Shown: one piece after another, positions 1 through 5,036 of the stretch
How the letters are laid out: each line of letters begins with the position of its first letter
How positions within the stretch are numbered: position 1 is the stretch's first letter
Assembly (NCBI GenBank): GCA_029262955.1
Contig: JAJCYL010000087.1
Location: forward strand, 1 to 5,547
Source: Cytophagales bacterium
Lineage (GTDB): Bacteria > Bacteroidota > Bacteroidia > Cytophagales > Cyclobacteriaceae
Reading direction: 5' to 3'
DNA length: 5,547 nt
Position numbers and translations under genes: made by a program
Notes under the pieces: model-generated
What the model was told of the DNA's origin: nothing
The model's database searches: none
What the model saw: only the letters and a program-made list of their open reading frames with translations

Positions 1-21
1 CGCTTGCGCCAGGGTGGTGGG
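1..21. repeat. GC-rich 21-bp repeat, copy A (cut by window edge)
   Basis: The first 21 bases match 408-428 with a single difference (g versus c at the eighth base). The core shared by both copies is ccagggtggtggg. The window starts at the base corresponding to 408, so the CAAGCG arm present upstream of the second copy (400-405) would lie outside. The two copies bracket the broken reading frame at 48-442. I cannot tell which repeat family this is. Confidence 0.7.
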
Positions 22-47
22 ATAATGAATAACTCCTGCGAACATAA

Positions 48-442
48 GTGAAAGGCTTACAAATCAATCAAATCGAAATACTAGGAAAAAGAGACTTTAA
101 ATTTCCAAAAAGGCTCATTTTATCGGGTATCTCAGTTGCAATTCCTAACCTGCATCGGATATTAAAGATGTAGATTTTGCGTTTTGGAAATTACGGGATT
201 TTATAAAACCAAAGAACAATGAAATAGATATGTTTTTATCCTTCATCAGAGAAAAATATAGAGACATCTTAGTTCAACCAGATAAGCACGAAAAAGATTT
301 GAACTATCTAAAAAACACTGGTATCAGAGTTATTTATTATGTTCAACTCAAAGGAAACTATCCCGTTTCCGGATTTATATTTCCTACTTGGCATGAGCAC
401 AAGCGGACGCTTGCCCCAGGGTGGTGGGGAACTAACCGGTGA
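48..442 (+). pseudogene. Frameshifted orphan reading frame of unknown function
   Basis: A frame opens with GTG at 48, directly after an in-frame TAA, and runs 41 codons (starting MKGLQINQIEIL) to TAG at 171-173. A second frame is open from 149 and continues to TGA at 440-442; its first ATG is at 230. The two join smoothly if one C is added in the cctaacctgc stretch near 145-151, giving ...VAIPN-PASDIKDVDFAF... This suggests a single-base deletion, or a sequencing error. The joined product has charged, lysine-rich segments such as FIREKYRDIL and ends in repeat-derived sequence, so the original C-terminus is probably lost. No ribosome binding site is visible. I do not recognise the family, and it could also be random open sequence. 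Confidence 0.4.
400..428. repeat. Second copy of 21-bp repeat with CAAGCG/CGCTTG palindrome
   Basis: CAAGCG (400-405), a GA centre and CGCTTG (408-413) form a perfect 6-bp-arm palindrome. It runs directly into ccccagggtggtggg, the near-identical partner of positions 1-21. The mnmE-like coding remnant starts at the very next base (429), so the repeat sits exactly at a junction. It resembles a short palindromic interspersed repeat or a recombination scar; the sequence does not decide which. Confidence 0.65.
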
Positions 443-497
443 GATTACTACCGATGACCTGCTGGAGAATATCTTTAGTAAGTTCTGTATTGGGAAG
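429..497 (+). pseudogene. mnmE: 3' end remnant of mnmE (trmE), tRNA modification GTPase
   Basis: Reading from 429 the frame gives ELTGEITTDDLLENIF followed by SKFCIGK. This is the conserved C-terminus of MnmE, the GTPase that works with MnmG to modify the wobble uridine of certain tRNAs. The final FCIGK includes the catalytic cysteine of the family. Only these 23 codons are present: upstream is the repeat at 400-428 instead of the G domain, and after the lysine codon (495-497) the usual stop is missing, so the frame reads HLIHFTQ before TAA at 519-521. It cannot be functional. The family identity of this tail is a confident recognition; that it is a duplicate left by integration is inference. 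Confidence 0.8.
483..497 (+). other. mnmE: Candidate attachment (att) core at mnmE 3' end
   Basis: The bases ttctgtattgggaag encode the terminal FCIGK of mnmE. In Gammaproteobacteria the last 18 bp of trmE, which include this segment, are the attachment site of SGI1-type integrative elements. Here the mnmE similarity stops exactly at the end of the lysine codon and unrelated sequence follows, with the stop codon of the minus-strand dehydrogenase gene 4 bp further on. A sharp edge at this point fits site-specific recombination. No integrase gene is in the window, so this is a candidate only. Confidence 0.45.
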
Positions 498-500
498 CAT

Positions 501-1439
501 CTAATCCATTTCACTCAATAACCCATCCATGATGTCAAGAAGGTCTTCCCGGCTCAGCTTATAAGGCTGGTTTTCATTTAATTCCAGCATTTCTCGCATG
601 GCTTGTCTGATGGTGGCGGTGCCCTGACCTTCATTAGGTACAATCATATATCTCCTGGTTGGGTTATCTTCAAAGAGGGCTTTCAAAAACATTTCTGCCA
701 CTTCATCCGAATTTTTCCTGGGGTTAGCCCGGCGGTCCAGTGTTGTGAGAAATGCCTCACGATAGGGTGAATTCACATACCTTTCTTTGGCCGCTTCCAT
801 GCTGGCAATTCCCTTTTCACGTATTTTCGTTTCGTAGCCACCCGGGTCAACTACACTCACCTGAACTCCAAATTGTTCCATCTCAATGGCCAATGCATCT
901 GTAAAGCCTTCTATGGCATGTTTGGTCATGCTATAAGGACCAGCAAACATACCTGGTAGAATACCTGAAATCGAGCCAGTTGTAGTGATCCGTCCTTTAG
1001 ATTCAATGATCAAAGGTGCAAAGGCTTTGGTCACCCGGTAAGGGCCATAAACATTAATGTCAAACATCCATTTTAATTCGCTCTCCTCTGTCTCAATAAG
1101 GGGTGATAGTATGCTCACTCCGGCATTGTTCACTAGCGCATATAACCCTCTTCCTGCTTCAGTTATTGTTTTCACCGCTCTATCAATGTCTTCTTGCTTT
1201 GTCACATCCAACTTGATGGCCTGAACATTCTGAATCGCGTTCAGGCGGTCGATGTCCTCCTGTTTCCTGGCACCTGCATAAACAAAATGTCCTTTTGAAG
1301 CAAGAAGTTCGGTGGTTTTTAAGCCAATGCCACTGGTAGCACCAGTGATGAGAATAGCCTTTTGTTGTGCTATTGACCAGTGACAGATCGCAAGTAGTAT
1401 TAGAATATTGAGAAATGAGGACAAGTTTGAAGCTTTCAT
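501..1439 (-). CDS. Short-chain dehydrogenase/reductase with apparent signal peptide
   Basis: NAD(P)-dependent oxidoreductase of the classical SDR family; the substrate is not predictable. Residues counted from the chosen start (312 aa): cofactor glycine motif TGATSGIG at 32-39, acidic LDV near 77-79, NNAG at 104-107, structural Asn in FDINVYG (129), catalytic Ser156, Tyr169 and Lys173 in YSMTK, and a VDPGGYETK segment after beta-6. GARK after beta-2 hints at NADP(H) preference. The frame extends to 1511, but I prefer ATG 1437-1439. It gives a signal-like N-terminus (MKAS, then hydrophobic FLNILILLAI, then CHWSIA before QQ) directly ahead of the Rossmann strand KAILITG. A weak 7-of-8 match to the Bacteroidota -7 box at 1488-1495 on the minus strand also lies inside the longer frame. 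An exported or membrane-tethered SDR is unusual. The gene ends 3 bp after the mnmE remnant. Confidence 0.9.
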   Translation of the reverse strand: MKASNLSSFLNILILLAICHWSIAQQKAILITGATSGIGLKTTELLASKGHFVYAGARKQEDIDRLNAIQNVQAIKLDVTKQEDIDRAVKTITEAGRGLYALVNNAGVSILSPLIETEESELKWMFDINVYGPYRVTKAFAPLIIESKGRITTTGSISGILPGMFAGPYSMTKHAIEGFTDALAIEMEQFGVQVSVVDPGGYETKIREKGIASMEAAKERYVNSPYREAFLTTLDRRANPRKNSDEVAEMFLKALFEDNPTRRYMIVPNEGQGTATIRQAMREMLELNENQPYKLSREDLLDIMDGLLSEMD

Positions 1440-1639
1440 TATTTGTATTAGAATTTTTGACCAATCTACGCTTAACATGCAGATATTCAAAAGGATAGGT
1501 TTAATCCACATAATTCACATAATGCTCCCACTTCTTTATCACTGAAGTAAAATCTTATGGCAAACTCCGAATCAAACTGCACCTGTTACCGGTCAGGAAG
1601 AACAAATCCTAATGCTACATTTTTACGTAATATAAATGC

Positions 1640-1669
1640 ATCATATATATTTGTCATATATTATATGAT
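1640..1669. promoter_or_regulatory. Promoter and palindromic operator candidate for the TA operon
   Basis: TATATTTG at 1646-1653 matches the Bacteroidota -7 consensus TAnnTTTG exactly; no clear -33 element is seen, only a T-run near 1620-1625. Perfect inverted arms ATCATATA (1640-1647) and TATATGAT (1662-1669) flank it. TCATATAT also occurs as a direct repeat at 1641-1648 and 1654-1661. The -7 box therefore lies within the repeats, as expected for an autorepressor of the ribbon-helix-helix type. The antitoxin start codon is 14 bp downstream. Operator function is inference. Confidence 0.55.
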
Positions 1670-1683
1670 TAAAAGTTATTATT

Positions 1684-1911
1684 ATGAGTGTACTATCAGT
1701 CCCATTAACGCCAGAATTAGAGGAAGCAATCGACAACTTATTAAAATGGGGAATTGCCAGCAACCGGGCTGATGCGGCCCGAAAGGCAATCCTGAAACTC
1801 GAAGAAGATGCCGCCATACAAGTCGTTATAGAGAGCGAACAGGCAGTAAAGGAAGGTAAGGTCATATCGGGCGATCTGAGAGACTTTATCACACGCCCAT
1901 CGGATAAATGA
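1684..1911 (+). CDS. ParD-like ribbon-helix-helix antitoxin
   Basis: A 75-residue protein with the layout of a type II antitoxin. A short beta strand (SVLSVPL, 2-8) is followed by helix TPELEEAIDNLL (9-20), then a turn and a second helix from NRADAARKAI (27-36), which together form a dimeric DNA-binding ribbon-helix-helix. The charged C-terminal part (about 45-75, with QAVKEGKVISGDLRDFI) would bind and neutralise the toxin. Its stop codon overlaps the start of the next gene in an ATGA, so the pair is translationally coupled. There is no Shine-Dalgarno sequence ahead of the ATG, which is common in Bacteroidota. Autorepression through the repeats at 1640-1669 is likely but inferred. RelB-like naming is equally possible. 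Confidence 0.88.
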   Translation: MSVLSVPLTPELEEAIDNLLKWGIASNRADAARKAILKLEEDAAIQVVIESEQAVKEGKVISGDLRDFITRPSDK

Positions 1912-2168
1912 AGATTTCGTTTACTACCCCATTCTTAAGACAATTAAGGAAGCTAGACCCCGATTTGCAAGAGGAAGTAGTCGAGAAGGTGGAACTGTTC
2001 CAGCAAGACCCTAACTATAAGGGACTGAAAGTTCATAAATTGAAAGGTCGTTTAAAAGATCGTTGGAGCTTTTCAGTCAATTACAAGACTAGAATTGTTT
2101 TCCAATACCTCTCATCGGATGAAGTGATTCTACTTGCCGTTGGTAACCATGACGTCTATAATAGTTAA
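1908..2168 (+). CDS. RelE/ParE-superfamily toxin (probable mRNA interferase)
   Basis: An 86-residue basic protein of normal length for the RelE/ParE/YafQ superfamily. It has the N-terminal strand MKISFTTPF, a helical hairpin from FLRQLRKLDPDLQEEVVEKVELF (9-31), and the family's typical KLKGRLKDRWSFSVNYKTRIVF stretch (44-65). The C-terminal strand ends in VGNHDVY, where His81 and Tyr84 with Arg62 are the likely active-site residues. RelE-type members cleave ribosome-bound mRNA, while ParE-type members poison gyrase. The GNHDVY ending and basic centre favour the RelE/StbE type, but this is not certain. ATG 1908 lies inside the antitoxin's last codons, so the toxin depends on antitoxin translation. 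The gene appears intact. Confidence 0.88.
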   Translation: MKISFTTPFLRQLRKLDPDLQEEVVEKVELFQQDPNYKGLKVHKLKGRLKDRWSFSVNYKTRIVFQYLSSDEVILLAVGNHDVYNS

Positions 2169-2217
2169 AAAATTTACTCGCCGTCTGTTTTTTGCTCTCT
2201 ATAAATCCAACCATTGC

Positions 2218-2259
2218 TCAACAGATGATATGCTGGAGAACATTTTCACATCCCGCTAA
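2218..2259 (+). pseudogene. Possible second mnmE-tail fragment
   Basis: The frame here reads STDDMLENIFTSR and then TAA (2257-2259). STDDMLENIF parallels TTDDLLENIF of the mnmE remnant at 450-476, with 20 of 25 bases identical between 453-477 and 2224-2248; the similarity ends just before the FCIGK codons. No further mnmE-like sequence is seen upstream. The fragment abuts the first copy of the 127-bp repeat (2261). It may mark the far side of the block carrying the dehydrogenase and the TA pair, but a match this short could be coincidence. Confidence 0.35.
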
Positions 2260-2260
2260 G

Positions 2261-2388
2261 GGGCTTCCTAAGTGAAATGTTCAACTTTCAGGAAACCCGG
2301 AGAGGAAGAAAAGGGCCTTCCTGATTGACAGGTTCATCTCTCAGGGTCCCTTTCAGGAGACCCTGCGAGGAATAAAGGAATAAAAGAA
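2261..2388. repeat. Hairpin-rich ~127-bp repeat, copy 1
   Basis: Nearly identical to 2483-2609, at an offset of 222. The first 114 bases differ only at the ninth (t here, c there); small A-run length differences occur at the AT-rich end. Three hairpins can be drawn. The first has outer arms 2261-2268 and 2291-2298 (one mismatch) with inner TGAAA/TTTCA. The second pairs AGGAAG (2303-2308) with CTTCCT (2317-2322). The third pairs CAGGGTC (2342-2348) with GACCCTG (2359-2365), extended by CCT/AGG around a ttc loop. No convincing protein is encoded on either strand. It may be a MITE-like or palindromic mobile repeat, or a structured RNA. The stretch 2169-2217 before it holds nothing I recognise. 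Confidence 0.9.
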
Positions 2389-2482
2389 AATATTGTGGGG
2401 TTATCTTGATCGCAGTACAACATGGGGATGCATCGTTCAGAGTTCCCTTCCGATATTGATTTCCGAAGTACCAATTGAGGTC

Positions 2483-2609
2483 GGGCTTCCCAAGTGAAAT
2501 GTTCAACTTTCAGGAAACCCGGAGAGGAAGAAAAGGGCCTTCCTGATTGACAGGTTCATCTCTCAGGGTCCCTTTCAGGAGACCCTGCGAGGAATAAGGA
2601 ATAAGAAAA
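2483..2609. repeat. Hairpin-rich ~127-bp repeat, copy 2
   Basis: Direct repeat of 2261-2388 in the same orientation, including all three hairpins; the strongest has arms 2564-2570 and 2581-2587. The 94 bp between the copies (2389-2482) are unrelated to the repeat and show no gene. The copy ends about 90 bp before the carbonic anhydrase start codon and so lies upstream of its likely promoter. The conserved hairpins and very high identity suggest recent duplication or mobility. Confidence 0.9.
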
Positions 2610-2673
2610 GACTAAAAACATTAAAGCAAGTTGTACCCTAAGCTGAAGATTCCTGTCGATTCCAATTATGTCT

Positions 2674-2681
2674 TATATTTA
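2674..2681 (+). promoter_or_regulatory. Possible -7 promoter box for carbonic anhydrase
   Basis: TATATTTA matches the Bacteroidota -7 consensus TAnnTTTG at seven of eight positions and lies 19 bp before the ATG at 2701. No convincing -33 TTG element is visible, and the spacing would leave only a short leader. Confidence 0.3.
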
Positions 2682-2700
2682 GGATTCATCTTATAGTCAT

Positions 2701-3336
2701 ATGCAAAAATCTTACGAAAGACTTATCCAGGGAAATGAAAAATGGGTAAAGGATAAACTAAAACTTGAACCAGATTATTTTAAGAAATTATCCAAGGGCC
2801 AGACGCCTGAATTTCTGTGGATAGGATGCTCTGATAGCCGCGTTCCGGCAAATGAAATTACGGGAAGCCATTCCGGAGAAATTTTCGTCCACAGAAATAT
2901 CGCGAACCAAGTGATACACTCGGACACTAACATGTTGAGCGTCCTTCAATATGCCGTAGAATACCTTCACGTAAAACATGTGATCGTTTGCGGCCATTAC
3001 GGGTGTGGAGGAGTGAAAGCCGCAATGGATACAGACCACGTCGGATTGGTTGGACGTTGGTTGGCTCACGTAAAGGACATCTATCAAAACAATATTGATG
3101 TGTTGGAGTTAATGAAAGATCCTGTAGAGAGAGAAAAAAGAATGGTAGAATTAAACGTTGTCGAGCAGGTTCATAATCTCGCCAAAACTTCTTTCGTTCA
3201 GAAGGCTTGGAAAAAAAGAGCACTGGAGATACATGGCTGGGTTTACTCGTTAGAGAACGGGAAAATCATAGATTTAAACTGCAAGTATTCTAATATCGAT
3301 CAGTTAGAGCCTATATACCGGTTTTCGGGTCTCTAA
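2701..3336 (+). CDS. can: Beta-class carbonic anhydrase
   Basis: Zinc enzyme interconverting CO2 and bicarbonate in the cytoplasm; it supplies bicarbonate to carboxylases and helps pH balance. At 211 residues it is the usual bacterial length. Diagnostic motifs are complete: IGCSDSRVP with zinc ligand Cys43 and the Asp45-Arg47 dyad, the GEIFVHRNIAN segment (59-69), and CGHYGCGG giving zinc ligands His99 and Cys102. The conserved C-terminal region has ELNVVEQVHNL (150-160) and IHGWVYSLENGKIIDL (177-192). The start MQKSYERLIQGNEKWV is typical of the family; there is no signal peptide and no strong ribosome binding site. The gene stands alone, with the repeat pair upstream and a gene-poor spacer downstream. 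A degenerate relative is encoded at 5037-5547. Confidence 0.96.
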   Translation: MQKSYERLIQGNEKWVKDKLKLEPDYFKKLSKGQTPEFLWIGCSDSRVPANEITGSHSGEIFVHRNIANQVIHSDTNMLSVLQYAVEYLHVKHVIVCGHYGCGGVKAAMDTDHVGLVGRWLAHVKDIYQNNIDVLELMKDPVEREKRMVELNVVEQVHNLAKTSFVQKAWKKRALEIHGWVYSLENGKIIDLNCKYSNIDQLEPIYRFSGL

Positions 3337-3376
3337 TTGAAAGTAGGATTGGTTATAAATTCTTTGGTGCTGCCGT

Positions 3377-3400
3377 TAAAATCAGTGTTCGGTTTTATTT
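3377..3400 (+). terminator. Weak terminator candidate after carbonic anhydrase
   Basis: TAAAATC (3377-3383) can pair with GGTTTTA (3391-3397) with one G-U pair and a 7-nt loop, followed by only three T. The stem is AT-rich and the T-run is poor, so this is a weak call. Confidence 0.25.
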
Positions 3401-3455
3401 ATAGATCTATCAGTATAGCTGAAAAATACGATGACTGAAGAACTCTGAAGTTAGG

Positions 3456-3502
3456 AATCTCATTTGCCGTTTCTCTTTTTCGATGTAAAGCAAATGGAGA
3501 TT
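3456..3502. repeat. Long inverted repeat in the spacer
   Basis: AATCTCATTTGC (3456-3467) is the reverse complement of 3490-3502 apart from one bulged G (GCAAATG-G-AGATT), around a 22-nt pyrimidine-rich loop. It lies between convergent genes, the carbonic anhydrase and the TPR lipoprotein. No T-run follows either side, so it is not a standard intrinsic terminator. The rest of 3337-3606 shows no gene. Confidence 0.55.
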
Positions 3503-3606
3503 ACTTAATAAACTCTCTGATGTTGAAGTTTTGGAAGTAGCCATCTTTAATATTCAGATCCAAAAATTTGTAATAGCAAGGCTCCGGTCGTTAGTAAGGT
3601 AAAGTT

Positions 3607-4179
3607 TTATCTGCTTCTTTTTAATCTCCGGGCTGCATCCGTATCAAGTTTAGAACCTTCCATGTCACCAATAGCCTTTTTGTATACTCCTCTCCTCAAA
3701 TAAGCCTTGGTGTTTTGTGGTTCAAATTCAATCACCTTATCGTAATCCCTAATTGCTTCTTGAAACTTACCGTTTTCACCAAAAACAAAGCCGCGGGCGA
3801 AATAGTACATTGCTTCTTCAGGTTTCAGCTCAATAGCTTTGGAATAGTCGGAAATCGCCTCACCATACCTTTTAATTATGACTTTGTCATGCCCCATTTT
3901 GTAATAAACATCCGCCAGGTTGGGGTTGAGGGCTAACACCTGATTATAATCTAATATTGCTCCTTCTATGTCATGATGAGTAGCCTTATGAAATGCCCGT
4001 CTGAAATAGGCGTAGTCATTATCCGGGTCTTCTTGAATATCTCTATTGAAGTCCTCGAGGGTTCCTTCTCCTCCATACGGATCTACATCATAATCGCCTA
4101 AATACGAATAATGATTGGTAATTTCATGTGAACATCCGCTAATTATTACCACAATCAGAATCATTATTAACTTTTTCAT
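3607..4179 (-). CDS. TPR-repeat lipoprotein
   Basis: A 190-residue predicted lipoprotein. MKKLIMILIVVIISGC is a lipoprotein signal with lipobox IISG before Cys16, so the mature protein should be lipid-anchored in the cell envelope. After a short linker (17-50) come about four tetratricopeptide repeats, roughly 52-85, 86-119, 120-153 and 154-187. They show the usual spacing and ending signatures, such as AILDYNQVLALNP, AISDYSKAIELKP and AIRDYDKVIEFEP. TPRs mediate protein-protein contacts; no enzymatic domain is present and the partner is unknown. The SD-like AAGGAG lies directly against the ATG with no spacer, which is unusual, but the lipoprotein signal requires this start. It is transcribed divergently from the membrane protein at 4249-4935, 69 bp away. 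Confidence 0.88.
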   Translation of the reverse strand: MKKLIMILIVVIISGCSHEITNHYSYLGDYDVDPYGGEGTLEDFNRDIQEDPDNDYAYFRRAFHKATHHDIEGAILDYNQVLALNPNLADVYYKMGHDKVIIKRYGEAISDYSKAIELKPEEAMYYFARGFVFGENGKFQEAIRDYDKVIEFEPQNTKAYLRRGVYKKAIGDMEGSKLDTDAARRLKRSR

Positions 4180-4248
4180 CTCCTTGAATTGTTATCACAA
4201 GAAAGTAATGGATTCTGAATAAAATTTGAATTATCACTCCAATACAGA

Positions 4249-4935
4249 ATGTCTTCAGATTCGCAGAGTAGTATTGTATTGTCACTAAACAATAAAGTAA
4301 TGAAAAGTATTATCATAGTCATATTAGCCATCTGCGTCGTCGGATTAGGAACTATCGTAACATTAACATTCGTACCAAAGAGTGACAATGATACTGAAAA
4401 GTTCTTTCTATCAAATTGGGCACTATCCCCAGATAATCATTTAACATTGGCCAGTAGTGACCTGCAGAAAACTTCTTACGAAGCAAGTGCCTATGAGATT
4501 AATAAAGCGATCAAGGAAATGAAATCCATCGAGTCTCTTACAGATCCTGAAGGCATCAAATTGATCGAAAAAGCGATTGAACATCTGGTAAAAATTGAGG
4601 AGGAAATCAAGATAAGAAATATTGATGCCGATAGGTTAGAAGAAGTATCCATCGAATCGCTCAACACACTCGCCTTGGTTCATCTGAAATTATCAGATGA
4701 GCTAGCCAATAGAGGCGATCACAAAAAGGCCATGAAATCTATCCGCATAGCTATTCAACACCTTCAAAATGCAGTTGACATGGCCAGTTTGGGCAGCCAG
4801 CGAGTTGGTGAAAAGCTGGTGATTGACGAGTTAAAAGTACTCCTTGACAGCCTTGAAAGCAATGGCCATTTGGATGAGAAAGACTACACAATTTCTGCCA
4901 ATGACCTTGTCAAGCTGATAAAAAATAATGAATAG
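4249..4935 (+). CDS. Membrane-anchored helical protein of unknown function
   Basis: A 228-residue protein that I do not recognise. One hydrophobic segment near the N-terminus (about 20-42, IIIVILAICVVGLG and onwards) looks like a membrane anchor; most of the protein follows it. The remainder is strongly helical and charged. Two blocks resemble each other: KLIEKAIEHLVKIEEEI (104-120) and KAMKSIRIAIQHLQNAV (160-176), each in a possible helical hairpin, so a degenerate TPR-like or four-helix arrangement is possible. An alternative start is ATG 4300 (residue 18), immediately ahead of the anchor, so the exact start is unsure. AAAATTTG at 4221-4228 is a 7-of-8 match to the -7 box. It shares the 4180-4248 divergent control region with the TPR lipoprotein, and both are envelope-associated, so they may be co-regulated. 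It ends before the terminator at 4967-4989. Confidence 0.75.
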   Translation: MSSDSQSSIVLSLNNKVMKSIIIVILAICVVGLGTIVTLTFVPKSDNDTEKFFLSNWALSPDNHLTLASSDLQKTSYEASAYEINKAIKEMKSIESLTDPEGIKLIEKAIEHLVKIEEEIKIRNIDADRLEEVSIESLNTLALVHLKLSDELANRGDHKKAMKSIRIAIQHLQNAVDMASLGSQRVGEKLVIDELKVLLDSLESNGHLDEKDYTISANDLVKLIKNNE

Positions 4936-4966
4936 TCATTTTGAGTTTAGCCTGTAGATTTTTTCA

Positions 4967-4989
4967 AAAAGGGCCATGTCGGTCCTTTT
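4967..4989. terminator. Bidirectional intrinsic terminator between convergent genes
   Basis: AAAAGGGCC (4967-4975) pairs with GGTCCTTTT (4981-4989) through a 5-nt loop, giving nine pairs with one G-U. The T-run lies in the stem's 3' arm on the plus strand. On the minus strand the mirrored arm likewise ends in a U-run, with a further T tract from the bases around 4959-4964. It lies between the stop codons at 4935 and 5037 of two convergent genes and could serve both. Confidence 0.7.
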
Positions 4990-5036
4990 GCTTTATCTCA
5001 TCACCTTGCACCAATCACTTTATCAAACTATTACTC

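Noticed and set aside
400..452. Possible integron attC site
   Set aside because: The repeat-gene-repeat layout prompted this, but I could not find properly paired core sites of the attC type, and no integron integrase is present.
1440..1511. Longer start for the dehydrogenase at 1511
   Set aside because: The added 24 residues show no family similarity and would bury the signal-like segment internally; the ATG at 1439 explains the sequence better.
1512..1639. Possible small gene or RNA between the dehydrogenase and TA operon
   Set aside because: No start with a good coding frame, no strong hairpin and no known RNA motif; it looks like plain spacer.
1557..1772. Plus-strand 71-codon frame overlapping the antitoxin start
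   Set aside because: It runs through the AT-rich promoter and operator and ends inside the antitoxin in another frame; no recognisable domain.
2288..2506. Minus-strand 72-codon frame across the repeat region
   Set aside because: It covers most of repeat copy 1, the unique spacer and the start of copy 2; the composition and lack of motifs look like chance readthrough of structured repeat DNA.
2788..3223. Two minus-strand frames opposite the carbonic anhydrase
   Set aside because: They are antisense shadows of a clearly real gene with complete motifs.
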